64,000 nucleotides of DNA from contig NZ_KB893629.1 in the NCBI RefSeq assembly GCF_000374125.1, positions 62,001 to 126,000 on the forward strand, written 5' to 3'. Source of the stretch: Niabella aurantiaca DSM 17617 (GTDB lineage: Bacteria > Bacteroidota > Bacteroidia > Chitinophagales > Chitinophagaceae). How positions within the stretch are numbered: position 1 is the stretch's first letter; every line of letters begins with the position of its first letter. Shown here in pieces: positions 7,987 through 17,010 of the stretch. Position numbers and translations under genes: made by a program. The notes under the pieces were generated by a model. It searched no databases and had not been told where the DNA came from. It saw nothing but the letters and a program-made list of their open reading frames with translations.

Positions 7987-9975
7987 ATGAAAAATTTAAA
8001 ATATATTCTGTTAGGCGGTGTACTTGTATTGGGATCGGCTTCCTGTAAAAAATGGCTGGATGTAAATACGGATCCGGATAATCCGAACAATCAAACCGTA
8101 TTGATCCAGAACAGGCTGCCCTGGATGGAGCACTTTTACCAGTACTCGTCAGGGGTTGCCAATTTCCGTACAGCATGCCAGGCGGGCGTTTATTATAGCA
8201 ATTCTGCTACTCCTAATTCGTTTACCACCACATGGCAATGCTCTTCCAGCAATTCAACAACCCCCTACCAGACCTGGTTTGTAGCCGTATCTTCTAACGT
8301 AGTGGATATCTATAACTCGGCCCAGGAAAAGGGTGCTTATCATTATATGGCTGCTGCGGATGTGATCCATGCACTGGGTTATATGCAGATGCTGGACATA
8401 TATGGGGAAATGCCCTATACGGAAGCAGGAACCGGAAACCCAAGCCCGAAGCCGGATGACGGTAAAACGATCTTTAACGGGTGCATGGCAAGATTGAATG
8501 AAGCGATCAGCCTGTTCAGCAAAGCGCAGGAAGCGGGAGCGCCTGCACTAAGTGAAGGCGATCTGTGGAACAATGGAGATGTAGGCAAGTGGTTAAAAAT
8601 GTGCTGGGGATTGAAGGCCCGCTATATGCTGAAGCTTTCAAAAAAATCAGACCTGTATAATGCAGATTCCATTCTTTACTGTTTGTCACAGGGACCGCAG
8701 TCGATCGCTGATAATATTGTTGGGCCCGGCCTTAATAACAGTACTGTAACGGACTTCCTGATACAAGATCCCGTGGTAACAAATGGAAACTGGAATTATG
8801 CAGCTTATGGCAGCAGCACACGTATTTCTCAATTCCATTATAACCTGTTGGTGAATATGCGCGGTAAAGGCATTACAGATCCCCGGATGACTAAAATAGT
8901 ACCGGCTTCAATGGCAAATGTAAAACTGGGGGACAATGGGAAAGTGGCGTCTTATTCCTGGAACCGTGCTGTGGGCGTTGACTCTTACGGCCCGGCAAGC
9001 CGGTTGGTAAAAGGGGGCGCAACTTCCGTTGCAACGGCAACATATGCTGCGGACAGTACGGATAAGGAATATACAATTGCCGATGCTGCCGACCGTGCTG
9101 CCTTTATTGCTGCCCAAACCGCTGCGGGACGTGATTTTACAATTGATGGCAATAAGGTAACAGTAACGTATCTGCCCGGCTCTATTTATATAGGCAGTAC
9201 GAATTATGTTTTAGCCGGCGATACGGTATACGTGAACCTGCGCAGCGCTTCCCAGGCTACAAAGGGCTCGGTACCTCAGCCGGAAACTGACGTGAATTGG
9301 TACCCGTCACCAGAGGCATATACTGCCGGTGTGATCGGTTCTACCGGTTCTTTCCAGGTTCGTCCCGTTTCGGACCAGGAGATCTTGACCTACCACGAGA
9401 TGTGCTTTATTAAAGCCGAGGTTTATATGCGGAAGAACGAACGGGGCAACGCGCTGACGGCCTACAGGGATGGTATTAAAGCACACCTGGATATGATGCA
9501 GGCGAAGCTGACCGAATGGAAAGCTGCCCAATATAATAATCCGGATATGTGGCCGATGGAACAGAGCGCCGTTAATGCCTATCTTCAGAGCGACGCGGTT
9601 TGCAAGGATGCCGGTACCTTGACGATGGCTGACATTATGCTGCAGAAATATGTGGCCATGGGATGCAGCATTGAAAACTGGAATGATATGCGCCGCTTTA
9701 ATTTCAGCGCGGGCGATGTAGAAGGTTTCGGTAATGTTTACCCGGGTTATAAGCGTGGTCCCCTGTTCACCGGGCAGGCCCAGCTTACGGGTGGTTCCCC
9801 AACAGATCCACGGTATTGGATGCGCCGCTGGATGCTGCCTCCAACCTACGAAATAAATTATAACTCCGTAAATACCCTTGCCTTAAACCCGCATGCTGCT
9901 GATCTGAATATCTGGAGCATGCCTATTTGGTGGGATTGTGCAACCGATGATGAATATTACGGATACCTGAAATAG
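7987..9975 (+). CDS. SusD/RagB-type nutrient-binding lipoprotein (module A)
   Basis: A 662-residue lipoprotein with lipobox LGSASC (Cys20) followed by the typical 'KKWLDVNTDPDNPNN'. It contains the helical TPR-like SusD fold with 'AAADVIHALGYMQMLDIYGEMPYTEA' and a C-terminal segment rich in Trp and Tyr. The 'DVNTDPDNPN' start and overall layout match the SusD-like group usually found with 1000-residue SusC proteins rather than the classic starch SusD. It would sit on the outer face of the outer membrane, capping the SusC channel. It is co-transcribed with SusC (20-bp gap). Confidence 0.95.
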   Translation: MKNLKYILLGGVLVLGSASCKKWLDVNTDPDNPNNQTVLIQNRLPWMEHFYQYSSGVANFRTACQAGVYYSNSATPNSFTTTWQCSSSNSTTPYQTWFVAVSSNVVDIYNSAQEKGAYHYMAAADVIHALGYMQMLDIYGEMPYTEAGTGNPSPKPDDGKTIFNGCMARLNEAISLFSKAQEAGAPALSEGDLWNNGDVGKWLKMCWGLKARYMLKLSKKSDLYNADSILYCLSQGPQSIADNIVGPGLNNSTVTDFLIQDPVVTNGNWNYAAYGSSTRISQFHYNLLVNMRGKGITDPRMTKIVPASMANVKLGDNGKVASYSWNRAVGVDSYGPASRLVKGGATSVATATYAADSTDKEYTIADAADRAAFIAAQTAAGRDFTIDGNKVTVTYLPGSIYIGSTNYVLAGDTVYVNLRSASQATKGSVPQPETDVNWYPSPEAYTAGVIGSTGSFQVRPVSDQEILTYHEMCFIKAEVYMRKNERGNALTAYRDGIKAHLDMMQAKLTEWKAAQYNNPDMWPMEQSAVNAYLQSDAVCKDAGTLTMADIMLQKYVAMGCSIENWNDMRRFNFSAGDVEGFGNVYPGYKRGPLFTGQAQLTGGSPTDPRYWMRRWMLPPTYEINYNSVNTLALNPHAADLNIWSMPIWWDCATDDEYYGYLK

Positions 9976-9976
9976 G

Positions 9977-9995
9977 AGAAGAAACTTCTGTTTTT
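9977..9995 (+). terminator. Weak hairpin with T-run after module A SusD
   Basis: AGAAG, a three-base loop, CTTCT, then G and TTTTT, starting two bases after the stop codon. The stem is only 5 bp, so termination here is uncertain. Confidence 0.35.
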
Positions 9996-10023
9996 GGTCA
10001 TAGCCCGTTTGCCGGTATATAAA

Positions 10024-10043
10024 GAGGCTGTCTTCTCAAAAGT
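10024..10043 (+). repeat. Left inverted repeat flanking the MG2-type gene
   Basis: GAGGCTGTCTTCTCAAAAGT, which recurs inverted at 13077-13096 with three mismatches in 20 bp. It resembles the ends of small transposable elements. The left repeat lies about 50 bp beyond the SusD stop and 180 bp before the end of the MG2 gene. Confidence 0.5.
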
Positions 10044-10221
10044 TTGACAGCAAATAATCTCAGGCCAGTTGGAGGCTGAGGGGGGCGGCAGTATAGCATT
10101 TTTGGACTGTAAGGTCGATGGGCGGAGACCGGCGATGGTCTGTCAATTCAGATTTTCTTTTGAGCCAGTTACCCTGGCAAACGGTGAGGGTCGTCTTGCG
10201 GTCGGTGGTCCTCATGCACGC

Positions 10222-12669
10222 TCAGGGTTCGATTATTTTTTCCAGCATCAGCAGGCGCCCCTCACTTGTAATGCCTTCTGCAACCAGTTTAAAGCGTTTA
10301 GTATGGTCATTGTTATAGAATGTAACGGGTATTTTTGAACCGGGACCATTTACGGTAATGTCGGGGATCCATTTCAATGTAATTCTTTTATCCGCCGTAT
10401 GATGGTCAGGATTATGGCTGTAATCAGGGTTGTAAAATTCCTTTGTAATGGTATAACCATAATAGGTAATGATGTCAGTGGACGATGTTGTCTCCGTGAG
10501 CCGGTCCGTACTTTTTTTTGTATAGACAGCCAGCACGGTGCCACCTCCTGCCGTGGCGGTAGAACTGGGAAATAACTTTATCAGGGCAATGTCGTTTAGC
10601 GGAATGGTTTCCAGGATGATGGGGTTTGCCGGCATCTCATCTAAGAACAGCGTTACGTTTCCGGTGTTTGCATGCGGATCGCTTTTTCGGTCCTCCTCGC
10701 CGTTATTTATATAATAGGTCATATTGCCGCCCCTGTAATGCAGCACATAGTCACCGGGTTCTCCGGAAACTTTAAGACCGGGAATGCGCTCCCGTAAATA
10801 TTCAAAAAAATCGCCGGCGTAACTTTCATTTCTCATATCGATCCGGTAGCTGTGAACAGCCCCTGAAAAATAACCGCTTGAATAGGCTTCATCAAGTTGA
10901 TCAATAGCGGTTTTTTGTGAGGCGCGAACTATGACGTTTTTTAATGTTAGGCCTTTTGCATTTGCGTAATCAATATAAGCAGTGTTCATTTTTTGATTGA
11001 TGATAAAAGCATTTTTACTGTATACCGCCACCAGGGGTTCTGACACGGGCGGCTTTTTAAGCATCAATGAATTGCTATCTAATTGTACCCGTATAAAGTT
11101 GTTTTTCCTGCCGTTTATTTCGGAAAACACCATCTTTGTTTTTCCATACATAAGCAGGGAGTCAGCTTCAAAGCCGCCGCGTACATCCGTGTGTATCATG
11201 CGGGATGAATGTCCGGCGGACCGGCCGGAATCAGCAGGGGACAGGATCAGGATAACATCTTTATCGGCAAGCGGCTTTTTCGTTCCTTTTTTGAAGATCC
11301 TGCCGCTGAGCTTGAGGTACCCGGGGTCTTTATACAGGGACGATGGAAGCTGGTTGTTTGCCAAGTCCGTCCATTTAAAGCGGGTCCAGCCGTTTGTCAT
11401 CATTACCAGTTCCAGTGCTTTCTTTGCAGCATCACCACTGGTATTAAAATAATAGGCGGGGTTATGGATGTATCCTTTGATATCGCTTTTTAATAGAAAG
11501 GAGGCGTATATATTAGAACGTCTTTTTACATCATTTTCATAGTCGGCATCCGTGACTGACAATGAAAAGTTGCCAATTACGGTGTCGGGCACCATAATGG
11601 TAAAGTGATTGTGTTTCCGGGCACCTGTGTCCAGCGTATCGACATTTATGCTGGCAGGCAGCGCATATTCTTTATTATCAACAAACGTAATGCGTTCGGC
11701 GAGGGGCATATCATCTTTATTGAATACAGTAAGCTGAAGGATACCTGAATAATAGCTGTGCGTTTTGATAGAGCCGGTAATTACTGTTCTGTCCTGCGGT
11801 AAAGGTTGTTTGAAAATAACCATGTTCTGCATTTGACCGATCATATAGGCCGGCTTAAAAAGATGGTTGTTTCCTCCCGTATGTACGGTGAACCGTTTGA
11901 TCCCGGGCATATCTGTTACGTTCAGTACAATACCTTCCCCGGTTTGTTCCGGAAGAACGTATTTTTGACCGGATGTTTTTACTACGGCATAGTAGTGTTC
12001 GCCCCGGACAGGAGTGATGCTAAAAGAACCCATCCCGTCATGCACACTTTCAAAACTACCTACGATCTCATTTTTGCTATTTCTGATCGCGCCCTGAACA
12101 GGAAGGGGCCGGCCGTCTTTATCTATTGATTTAAATGCAACAATATTTAAAAGGCCTGTAATAAGGCTGCCGCCTTCAGGAAAAAACAGCAGGGTGTCCA
12201 CCTTTTTATCTTTATTTTGTACCTCCTTGTTCTCTTTTCCATAAATCATGATGCGTTGCCTGAAGATAAAACCGGGCTGGTTCAGCATAAGAGGGGAATA
12301 AGCCCTGATCTGATAGAAACCCGTACTTAAGCTGTCTGGCAAAGTTAACTGGCCCGGAGCCATACCTCCGTAAACCGGGAATGCATTTCTTTTGATCATT
12401 TCTGAGCGGCTGTTTAAGAGCTCAACATATAAAACGGTGTTTCTTCCGGAGGGGAGGAACCCGGACATAAAGTATCCTTTACACCAGATTGTTTGTCCGG
12501 CATAATAGTGATCCCTATCGGTATGCAGGTATAATTTTTCTATTGGGTTGCGCTGTTGCCAGGCGGCCAGCCTGTCCTCTAATTGCTGACAAAGAGAAAA
12601 TAAAGGTGTTACAAATAAAACACCCAACAGCGCAATACGGCGTATTTTTATTTTTGGAAAAGATATCAA
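10222..12669 (-). CDS. Secreted MG2/plug-domain protein, function unknown
   Basis: An 815-residue exported protein with a signal peptide ('IALLGVLFVTPLFSLCQQ'). Near residue 45 it has 'EKLYLHTDRDHYYAGQTIW', the macroglobulin MG2-like motif seen in a widespread Bacteroidota family. Immunoglobulin-like beta domains follow, and the last third resembles a TonB-receptor plug ('LFPSSTATAGGGTVLAVYTKK') without any beta-barrel behind it. Members of this family are of unknown role, probably on the cell surface. The gene is antiparallel to the SusCD operon beside it and has no obvious partner. By eye it is more A+T-rich than its neighbours, and it lies between the inverted repeats at 10024 and 13077, so acquisition is possible. 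Confidence 0.85.
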   Translation of the reverse strand: MISFPKIKIRRIALLGVLFVTPLFSLCQQLEDRLAAWQQRNPIEKLYLHTDRDHYYAGQTIWCKGYFMSGFLPSGRNTVLYVELLNSRSEMIKRNAFPVYGGMAPGQLTLPDSLSTGFYQIRAYSPLMLNQPGFIFRQRIMIYGKENKEVQNKDKKVDTLLFFPEGGSLITGLLNIVAFKSIDKDGRPLPVQGAIRNSKNEIVGSFESVHDGMGSFSITPVRGEHYYAVVKTSGQKYVLPEQTGEGIVLNVTDMPGIKRFTVHTGGNNHLFKPAYMIGQMQNMVIFKQPLPQDRTVITGSIKTHSYYSGILQLTVFNKDDMPLAERITFVDNKEYALPASINVDTLDTGARKHNHFTIMVPDTVIGNFSLSVTDADYENDVKRRSNIYASFLLKSDIKGYIHNPAYYFNTSGDAAKKALELVMMTNGWTRFKWTDLANNQLPSSLYKDPGYLKLSGRIFKKGTKKPLADKDVILILSPADSGRSAGHSSRMIHTDVRGGFEADSLLMYGKTKMVFSEINGRKNNFIRVQLDSNSLMLKKPPVSEPLVAVYSKNAFIINQKMNTAYIDYANAKGLTLKNVIVRASQKTAIDQLDEAYSSGYFSGAVHSYRIDMRNESYAGDFFEYLRERIPGLKVSGEPGDYVLHYRGGNMTYYINNGEEDRKSDPHANTGNVTLFLDEMPANPIILETIPLNDIALIKLFPSSTATAGGGTVLAVYTKKSTDRLTETTSSTDIITYYGYTITKEFYNPDYSHNPDHHTADKRITLKWIPDITVNGPGSKIPVTFYNNDHTKRFKLVAEGITSEGRLLMLEKIIEP

Positions 12670-13154
12670 TATAAAGATTCCCGTCCCACTAAAATAATAA
12701 AAAAGCAGTTCCCTGAAGCAGCAAAGTAATAGAGCTGTCGCACTGGGAAGAAAAAGCGTTGACTGAGATTAAAAAATTAATCAGATGATCCGTATTACGA
12801 CCCGTTTCAGGCATCTGGCAGCAGTCATTATTAAGGGCGCCAGGGGGAATACTTTTCTTTTAAAACCCTCCTCCCCAAGCTCCCTGGTATTGCAAACACG
12901 GAGGTATAAGCCAGAGGATCAATAATCAGAATTGTGCTCCGTTATACAAAAGCCGCTTTATAGCGCATTGTCGTTCTGAATTTTCGCCCGGACGGGTGTT
13001 TCAGAATCTATTGACGCATAGCCATCTTCAGATGCCGAAATCCTGATTGTGACGGGGGCGAAAAAACAAAATAAAGACTTTTGAGATGACAACTTCATTT
13101 TTAAGGGACCGTTCCTTTTTCATGTTCGCCAGGTGCCGGGAAATACAAGCGGCC
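12670..13154. other. Intergenic region between MG2 gene and SNF2 gene
   Basis: No supported gene. It holds the right inverted repeat (13077-13096) and a 46-codon ATG-started open frame on the minus strand (12958-13098) that overlaps that repeat; I do not call it a gene. The stretch near 12700-12900 contains the presumed promoter of the MG2 gene, but no clear TAnnTTTG word with a -33 partner was found. Confidence 0.5.
13077..13096 (-). repeat. Right inverted repeat flanking the MG2-type gene
   Basis: ACTTTTGAGATGACAACTTC, the reverse complement of the repeat at 10024-10043 except at three positions. Together they bound a 3.07-kb segment that contains only the MG2 gene. Confidence 0.5.
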
Positions 13155-15998
13155 TTACCCAAACAGCCATTCCACGTCTTGCTGCTCCAGGTTTTGAATG
13201 AACCCTTCGTCGGCGGAGATGAGGTCGGCAGACAGTTTCTTTTTGCGTTCCTGCAGCTGCAGGATCTTTTCCTCGATGGAATCCTTACAGATCATTTTAT
13301 AGGCGAACACATTTTTGGTTTGCCCGATCCGGTGGGTACGGTCGATGGCCTGCTGCTGCACCGCCTCGTTCCACCAGGGATCAAACAGGAATACATAGTC
13401 CGCCGCAGTAAGCGTTAACCCCGCATTCCCGGCTTTTAAGCTGATCAAAAAAAGATGCACATCGCTGTCCTGCTTTTGAAAGTCTTCCACCATCTTTGCC
13501 CGTTTTGCGGGAGGGGTTTGCCCGTCAAAATGATAATGTGCTATTTGTTTTTGCCTGCAGGCAGCCGCAATGATATCCAGCATTCCTGTGAACTGGGAAA
13601 ACACCAGCACTTTATGACCCGGCAGCAGTTGCTCCAGCTCAGCAAACAACATATCCAGTTTTACGGATGCAGCAGAACGGGGTTCGGCTTCTTCCACCAG
13701 CAGGGGCGTATTGCAGACCTGCCTTAACTTTAAAATACCTTCCAGTACGTGTAAGCGGGTACGGGCAATGCCGTTTTTCTGAATGCCCGCCAAAACATTG
13801 CTCCGGATCTGGTCCTTTAAATTTTCGTAGGCCAGCCGCTGGTCATCGTCCATTTCGCACCACAATACCATTTCAGTTTTTTCCGGCAGGTCTGCAGCTA
13901 CCTGCTCTTTCGTTCTCCTTAAAACGAAGGGCGCGATCAGTTTTTGCAGTGCCTGTTGTTTGGCTTCATCACCAAAGCGATCGATCGGATCTGCATATTC
14001 CCGCTTAAAGAATTCCCGGCTCCCAAAAACGCCCGGCAATACCGTGTTGAGCTGGGCATACAGGTCAAAAGTATTGTTCACAACCGGGGTACCGCTCAGG
14101 GCAAAGCGGTAGCCGGCGTTAATATTTCCTACCGCCCGGGTAATACGGGCCGCCGGGTTTTTGATGTTATGGCTTTCGTCGATAAAGATTACTTTGTAGG
14201 CAACGGCTGTCAGTAGCGCTTCATCTGAGCGCAGCGTTCCATAGCTGGTAACAAAAACCTGTATGGAAGTGTCGCTGACAGACGAAGGATCCCGTTGAGC
14301 GCCATGATAGACCATTACCGATAACTGCGGTGCGAATTTTTTCAATTCCTGCTCCCAGTTATAGATCAGCGAAGCGGGACATACCACCAGGCTTTGTGTA
14401 CCGGGAAATTGTTCCTGGATCCTGGTTAAAAAGGAGATGGCCTGCAGGGTCTTTCCCAATCCCATATCATCGGCCAGGCAGCCGCCGGCGCCCGCATCCG
14501 CCATTAAGCACATCCATTCATAACCCTGTTGCTGGTACGACCTTAACACGGCGTTAACGGTTTTAGGTAAAGCATAAACAGGTTTGTGCAGCTGCCAGTC
14601 GCGCCAGCGCTGCCACCAGCTCTCAGGTCCGTTTTCGATCTCTGCGGCCTCGGTGTCTGCCTGCGTTGAAAGCTGCAGCCATTTGGATACTTTTAATTGC
14701 TGCTGATATACCTTTCCGTGTTTGAGCACCATAGCATATTGCTGCATCCAGTCGGCGCTCAGCAAGCCCAGTGTTCCGTCTTTTAACAGAACGGCGGTTT
14801 GCCCTGCCCAGAGTGTTTTTTGCAGCTCATTGACGGATACTTTTTCGTTCCCGAATTGCACCGTGAGCCAGTAGGTATAAAATTGCGCATCCTCTCCGGT
14901 CAGTTCCATCGTTGTTTCCGGTAAAAACGTGGAGAACCGGAAGTGCTGCAGCATATCCATACCGATGATCTCGATATCGGACACCAGCAGTTTGTGATAA
15001 ACTTTTTGAAACCATTGCCGTTTCTGCGCTTCGGCAAAAGGGAGGTAGTAGTAGCCGTTACGCTGTTCAGGGAAACGGGGATGAAAGGATTCGAGCAGGG
15101 TCCTTAATTCCGCCTCTTTTTCCTGGTTGCGTTCAATGACAACCGGCGTTCCGTTCAGGTGTACGGTGGTTTGTGTTTCCCAGGCGCCCTCCACAGCATA
15201 GCCGTCATAGGTCCATTGGGGGGTGAACATCAGGAAGGTATTGCTGAGCTCGCTCAGCAGCACCCGGCATACCGGGGCGGCACTGATGGCCAGGGTGTCT
15301 TCCGGCACGTTCCGTTTTACGGGATATTTTCCCTCCAGCCGGGACAGCAGGGTTTCGATTTGTTCCCGCGTGCCGGGCACTGTAGCATTCTCCCCTGCCA
15401 GCCAGTCGAGGGTCTGATGATCAGCAAGCGTCAGTAAGAAATATTCCTGTTCCTTCCGCAGGAAGAAATAATGGCGTTCGAGGTCTTTCAGGGCATGGTC
15501 GGCACCATTGATTTCGAGCAGGGCCTCGATCCGGTATTGCCCACCGGCTTCGGTAACCGTGAACTTTAAAAAAGGGCGGTGGCTGCTGATGGCACAGGGG
15601 GCTGTAACCCAGCGATCGTTGGGCCCTTTGCTGCTGTGGTACCATTTCAGCTGTCCAAAATAGGGCTTTAGCTGCCGAAAAAGATCGTAGTAATATTTTA
15701 CCAGCTCCCGCTCCAGGAATGCGCGGTAAGGAACAGACCCCCCCTGAACCTCGAAGTAATGCCTTATTGCGGGCAGGGTCCTGGCCATACCGCTTTCGCC
15801 AAAGGCCAGCAGCACTTTTACGGGGTCGGGTGGTAACAGCTGCCGGAAGGAACTGTTGATGGATTTATTGGTGAACCCGATGGTGTCATAGACCGGGGGT
15901 TTGCTGCTTTTGTCTACGGATAAGATCTGTAATAATCCCTGTTTTTCTCCCGCCTTATGGGCAGCGAGCAATATTGCCATCGTACGTTGCGCTGTCAT
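13155..15998 (-). CDS. SNF2-family DEAD/DEAH-box helicase
   Basis: A 947-residue protein. The C-terminal ~500 residues are a complete SNF2 ATPase: motif I 'ADDMGLGKTLQA', motif II DESH, motif III 'LSGTPVVNN', motif V 'LKAGNAGLTLTAADYVF' and motif VI 'QAIDRTHRIGQTK'. The N-terminal half has no domain I recognise. Bacterial homologues are ATP-dependent DNA translocases linked to RNA polymerase recycling (RapA-like) or to DNA repair; the specific role here is unknown. I start it at the ATG at 15998; an in-frame TTG at 16064 would add 22 residues. Upstream is the divergent promoter of regulator B. Confidence 0.92.
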   Translation of the reverse strand: MTAQRTMAILLAAHKAGEKQGLLQILSVDKSSKPPVYDTIGFTNKSINSSFRQLLPPDPVKVLLAFGESGMARTLPAIRHYFEVQGGSVPYRAFLERELVKYYYDLFRQLKPYFGQLKWYHSSKGPNDRWVTAPCAISSHRPFLKFTVTEAGGQYRIEALLEINGADHALKDLERHYFFLRKEQEYFLLTLADHQTLDWLAGENATVPGTREQIETLLSRLEGKYPVKRNVPEDTLAISAAPVCRVLLSELSNTFLMFTPQWTYDGYAVEGAWETQTTVHLNGTPVVIERNQEKEAELRTLLESFHPRFPEQRNGYYYLPFAEAQKRQWFQKVYHKLLVSDIEIIGMDMLQHFRFSTFLPETTMELTGEDAQFYTYWLTVQFGNEKVSVNELQKTLWAGQTAVLLKDGTLGLLSADWMQQYAMVLKHGKVYQQQLKVSKWLQLSTQADTEAAEIENGPESWWQRWRDWQLHKPVYALPKTVNAVLRSYQQQGYEWMCLMADAGAGGCLADDMGLGKTLQAISFLTRIQEQFPGTQSLVVCPASLIYNWEQELKKFAPQLSVMVYHGAQRDPSSVSDTSIQVFVTSYGTLRSDEALLTAVAYKVIFIDESHNIKNPAARITRAVGNINAGYRFALSGTPVVNNTFDLYAQLNTVLPGVFGSREFFKREYADPIDRFGDEAKQQALQKLIAPFVLRRTKEQVAADLPEKTEMVLWCEMDDDQRLAYENLKDQIRSNVLAGIQKNGIARTRLHVLEGILKLRQVCNTPLLVEEAEPRSAASVKLDMLFAELEQLLPGHKVLVFSQFTGMLDIIAAACRQKQIAHYHFDGQTPPAKRAKMVEDFQKQDSDVHLFLISLKAGNAGLTLTAADYVFLFDPWWNEAVQQQAIDRTHRIGQTKNVFAYKMICKDSIEEKILQLQERKKKLSADLISADEGFIQNLEQQDVEWLFG

Positions 15999-16119
15999 TT
16001 TTCTGATAATGTAGAGCGGCGCAATATAGCTTTTTTGTCGAAGCGTTGAGAAATCAGAATCCAATCCGGGATCGGATAAGGGTATGGTTGCTCATCAAGG
16101 ATCCGGTCCTAAGCCTTCA

Positions 16120-16216
16120 TTTGCAACTTTTTGCAACTTTAATTTCAAATATTTTGTGGTTATTTGCGGTTTTTATAAAAAATATGCGGGTTTTTGCAAA
16201 CAATTGCCTATCTTTA
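16120..16216 (+). promoter_or_regulatory. Phased TTTGC repeat array and promoter of regulator B
   Basis: Between 16120 and 16205, words of the form TTTGCAACTT, TTTGTGGTTA, TTTGCGGTTT, TATGCGGGTT and TTTGCAAAC recur at steps of about 10-11 bp, so they lie on one face of the helix. TATCTTTA follows at 16209-16216, the same -7-like word as before regulator A, 24 nt before the start codon. The pattern suits cooperative binding by a DeoR-type oligomer. Confidence 0.55.
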
Positions 16217-16240
16217 ACAGAAGATTAAAAACTGATTGAC

Positions 16241-16990
16241 TTGCTAAAGAAAGAAAGACAGGCGTATATACTGCATAAGCTGGATCTGCACAATAAGGTG
16301 GTGAATACGGGTTTATGTGCCGACATGGGTGTATCCGAAGATACGGTGCGGAGAGACCTTTATGAATTGTCACAAGCCGGAAAACTGATCAAGGTACATG
16401 GCGGGGCGCTATCACTGGCGTTCAACGAAGTGCGGTTTGAGTCCACCAATGTTTATTCACAATCAAAAAAAGTAAAGATCGCAGAAAAAGCGATCGGGCT
16501 CATCCACAATAATATGTACGTACTGACGAGCGGCGGTACTACCATTCTTGAAATGGCCAAACAGCTGCCTCCCCAGCTCCGTGCCACGTTTATAACCGGA
16601 AGTATTCCGGCGCTGAACCTGTACATTGCCCATCCCAACATCAACGTAATTGTAGTGGGCGACAAGGTAAATAAGGCGTCAAGGATCACGGTAGGGGCCA
16701 GTGCCCTGTCGAAGATCCGGGAGGTGAACGCCGATCTTTGTTTTTTGGGAACGAATGCCATTGATCTGCAACGGGGGATTACGGATAACGATTGGGAAGT
16801 GGTAGAACTGAAGAGGGCCATGGTGGCCGCTTCTGCCAAAACGGTCTGCCTGGCTATTTCTGAAAAGCTGAACTCCTTTGAGGCCTTACAGGTATGTGCA
16901 TTAAAACAAATCGACTATTTAATAACAGAGTTGGATCCCAACGACAAGGTATTGCAACCCTATGTAGAAGCAGGAATTACTGTTTTGTAG
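16241..16990 (+). CDS. DeoR/GlpR-family sugar-responsive regulator B
   Basis: A 249-residue close paralogue of regulator A at 4028, about 80% identical by eye over its whole length. It has the same winged helix ('SEDTVRRDLYELSQAGKLI', 'VHGGA') and sensor-domain motifs ('LTSGGTT', 'GDKVNK', 'GTNAIDLQRGITD'). The start is TTG, directly before LKKERQ; the next downstream ATG would remove most of the DNA-binding domain. It lies 20 bp before the module B SusC gene and presumably represses SusC, SusD, the lipoprotein and the hydrolase behind it. Differences from A cluster in the linker (residues ~66-85), not in the recognition helix, so operator specificity is probably shared. Confidence 0.9.
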   Translation: MLKKERQAYILHKLDLHNKVVNTGLCADMGVSEDTVRRDLYELSQAGKLIKVHGGALSLAFNEVRFESTNVYSQSKKVKIAEKAIGLIHNNMYVLTSGGTTILEMAKQLPPQLRATFITGSIPALNLYIAHPNINVIVVGDKVNKASRITVGASALSKIREVNADLCFLGTNAIDLQRGITDNDWEVVELKRAMVAASAKTVCLAISEKLNSFEALQVCALKQIDYLITELDPNDKVLQPYVEAGITVL

Positions 16991-17010
16991 AAACTAAATA
17001 AAAAAAAGTT

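Noticed and set aside
12958-13098. 46-codon ATG-started frame on the minus strand
   Set aside because: It overlaps the inverted repeat and resembles no protein family; kept only as a note.
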